DNA from: Bacteroidota bacterium | GTDB taxonomy: Bacteria > Bacteroidota > Bacteroidia > Chitinophagales > Chitinophagaceae | Assembly: GCA_016715505.1 (NCBI GenBank) | Contig: JADJZY010000034.1 | Coordinates: 186,001 to 250,000, forward strand | Length of the DNA: 64,000 nucleotides | Direction of reading: 5' to 3' | Part shown: positions 63,523 through 64,000 of the stretch, one piece after another | Position numbering within the stretch: position 1 is the first letter of the stretch | How the letters are laid out: each line of letters starts with the position of its first letter | Made by a program: the position numbers and the translations under genes | The notes under the pieces: generated by a model | Database searches by the model: none | The model's input: the letters and a program-made list of their open reading frames with translations, nothing else | Told to the model about the DNA's origin: nothing

Positions 63523-63925
63523 ATGTAGTATTTAAGCAATGAAAATGGAAGGATCGGATATTCGTAAAGGGTATTCAACTTTCGCGGAAATAAGGGCAAG
63601 TACCAGGAAGGGCCGCCTATTCTCTGAGGCCGAAAGCCCACTTTGTCAGACCGGCATTTTTTCCAAAAAAATATTTTTTAAGTTATACACAACGTTATAC
63701 AATGCGGTTTTATTGGGATATGCCAAAATCCACCTGAATATACACAAACTGTGAATAAAGAATACGTCGCCAAGCCGTGTCTGAAAATATCTTCGTACCA
63801 GAATCCGAAAGGGTTCGCTTTTTCTTTCACCACACGATTCAAACAAAGACCCATTCGCTTAATCCATTGAAAATCAGTGGCATGAAAGGAGAAACCGACC
63901 ACAAACCCAATAAAGTGCAACATAT
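63523..63925. other. Upstream region with DnaA-box-like sites
   Basis: No gene I can support in about 400 bp. Frames on both strands (for example 63678-63986 minus) have no recognisable family. A GC-richer patch at 63615-63656 precedes an AT-rich stretch with four DnaA-box-like 9-mers (63683-63758). It lies before the probable ribonucleotide reductase start. Confidence 0.4.
63683..63758 (+). promoter_or_regulatory. Cluster of four DnaA-box-like 9-mers
   Basis: TTATACACA at 63683-63691 and TTATTCACA (minus strand) at 63750-63758 match TTWTNCACA exactly; TTATACAAT at 63695-63703 and ATATACACA at 63738-63746 are near matches. Boxes 1-2 and 3-4 are each 12 bases apart start to start. The stretch just before box 1 is an A/T-only run. 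It could be a DnaA-controlled promoter or part of a replication origin. Confidence 0.4.
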
Positions 63926-64000
63926 ATGAGCAAAAAACACATCTCCCAAAGGCCTTCAATTTAGCCGATATTATACCAGCGATCAAAGCAACGTTTACGA
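63926..64000 (+). CDS. nrdJ: Probable B12-dependent ribonucleotide reductase, N-terminal start (partial)
   Basis: The last 75 bases hold an ATG at 63926 and, in another frame, the sequence TSPKGLQFSRYYTSDQSNVY running off the edge. A KGLxFSRYFT-type start is characteristic of Bacteroidota adenosylcobalamin-dependent ribonucleoside-diphosphate reductases. The A6 run at 63932-63937 appears one A short; with seven A the start reads MSKKNTSPKGLQFSRYYT. Only about 25 residues are visible, so the assignment is tentative. Confidence 0.5.

Noticed and set aside
63678..63986. 102-codon minus-strand frame and a 71-codon plus-strand frame near the right edge
   Set aside because: Neither shows a recognised family, the minus frame overlaps the probable nrdJ start, and the area looks regulatory.

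Overview
The window comes from a member of the Bacteroidota, most likely an uncultured Saprospiraceae/Chitinophagaceae-like bacterium. The evidence is type IX secretion (T9SS) C-terminal sorting domains of both type A and type B, GEVED and PKD secreted proteins, DUF4294 and DUF4105 proteins, TIGR02757, and repeated TAnnTTTG -7 promoter boxes just upstream of start codons. No rRNA, tRNA, CRISPR array or intact insertion sequence was recognised.

Layout. 1-2.2 kb: end of a NADH dehydrogenase operon (nuoI end, nuoJ), a convergent DUF4294 gene and an alpha/beta hydrolase with an internal stop. 2.6-16.0 kb: two tandem giant surface-fibre genes on the minus strand (about 2,280 and 2,160 codons), built from a signal peptide, head domains, YadA-like beta-roll repeats, collagen-like Gly-X-Y cassettes and, in the first, about 32 copies of a 15-residue repeat plus a C-terminal S74 self-cleaving chaperone. 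16.5-19.3 kb: mreB-mreC-mreD followed by a SET-domain gene. 19.6-28.0 kb: two tandem T9SS-exported GEVED proteins with near-identical C-terminal parts and different heads. 28.3-39.8 kb: guaB, a DUF4105 (Lnb-like) membrane protein, a hydrolase, a PKD/T9SS type B protein, an SDR, an MBL-rhodanese protein, an NTF2-like gene, pyruvate dehydrogenase E2 and a cystathionine gamma-synthase family enzyme. 39.9-50.3 kb: a SdrD-B-like T9SS protein, TIGR02757, recG, a secreted coiled-coil protein, a polysaccharide flippase and an archaemetzincin lipoprotein. 50.4-64 kb: a LutB-like protein, a polysaccharide deacetylase-like protein, carbonic anhydrase with a SulP transporter, a PAP2 phosphatase, a heptaheme-TPR lipoprotein, ftcD, pyk, a methyltransferase, a glycosyltransferase and the probable start of a B12-dependent ribonucleotide reductase.

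Quality warning. At least ten conserved housekeeping-type genes are broken by single-base changes, nearly all one-base losses in short homopolymers, and the repeat-rich surface genes carry many more. Comparing the two T9SS paralogues base by base shows homopolymer length differences exactly where the frames break. I read most of these as consensus errors of an error-prone assembly rather than true pseudogenes, so broken genes are listed as fragments with the inferred complete gene explained.

The most distinctive biology is the surface-protein inventory: two giant composite fibres mixing collagen-like, autotransporter-head-like and phage-tail-spike-like modules, a strict 15-residue repeat I cannot name, and a T9SS protein pair that looks like head switching on a constant stalk. 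A cluster of DnaA-box-like sites precedes the probable ribonucleotide reductase at the right edge.
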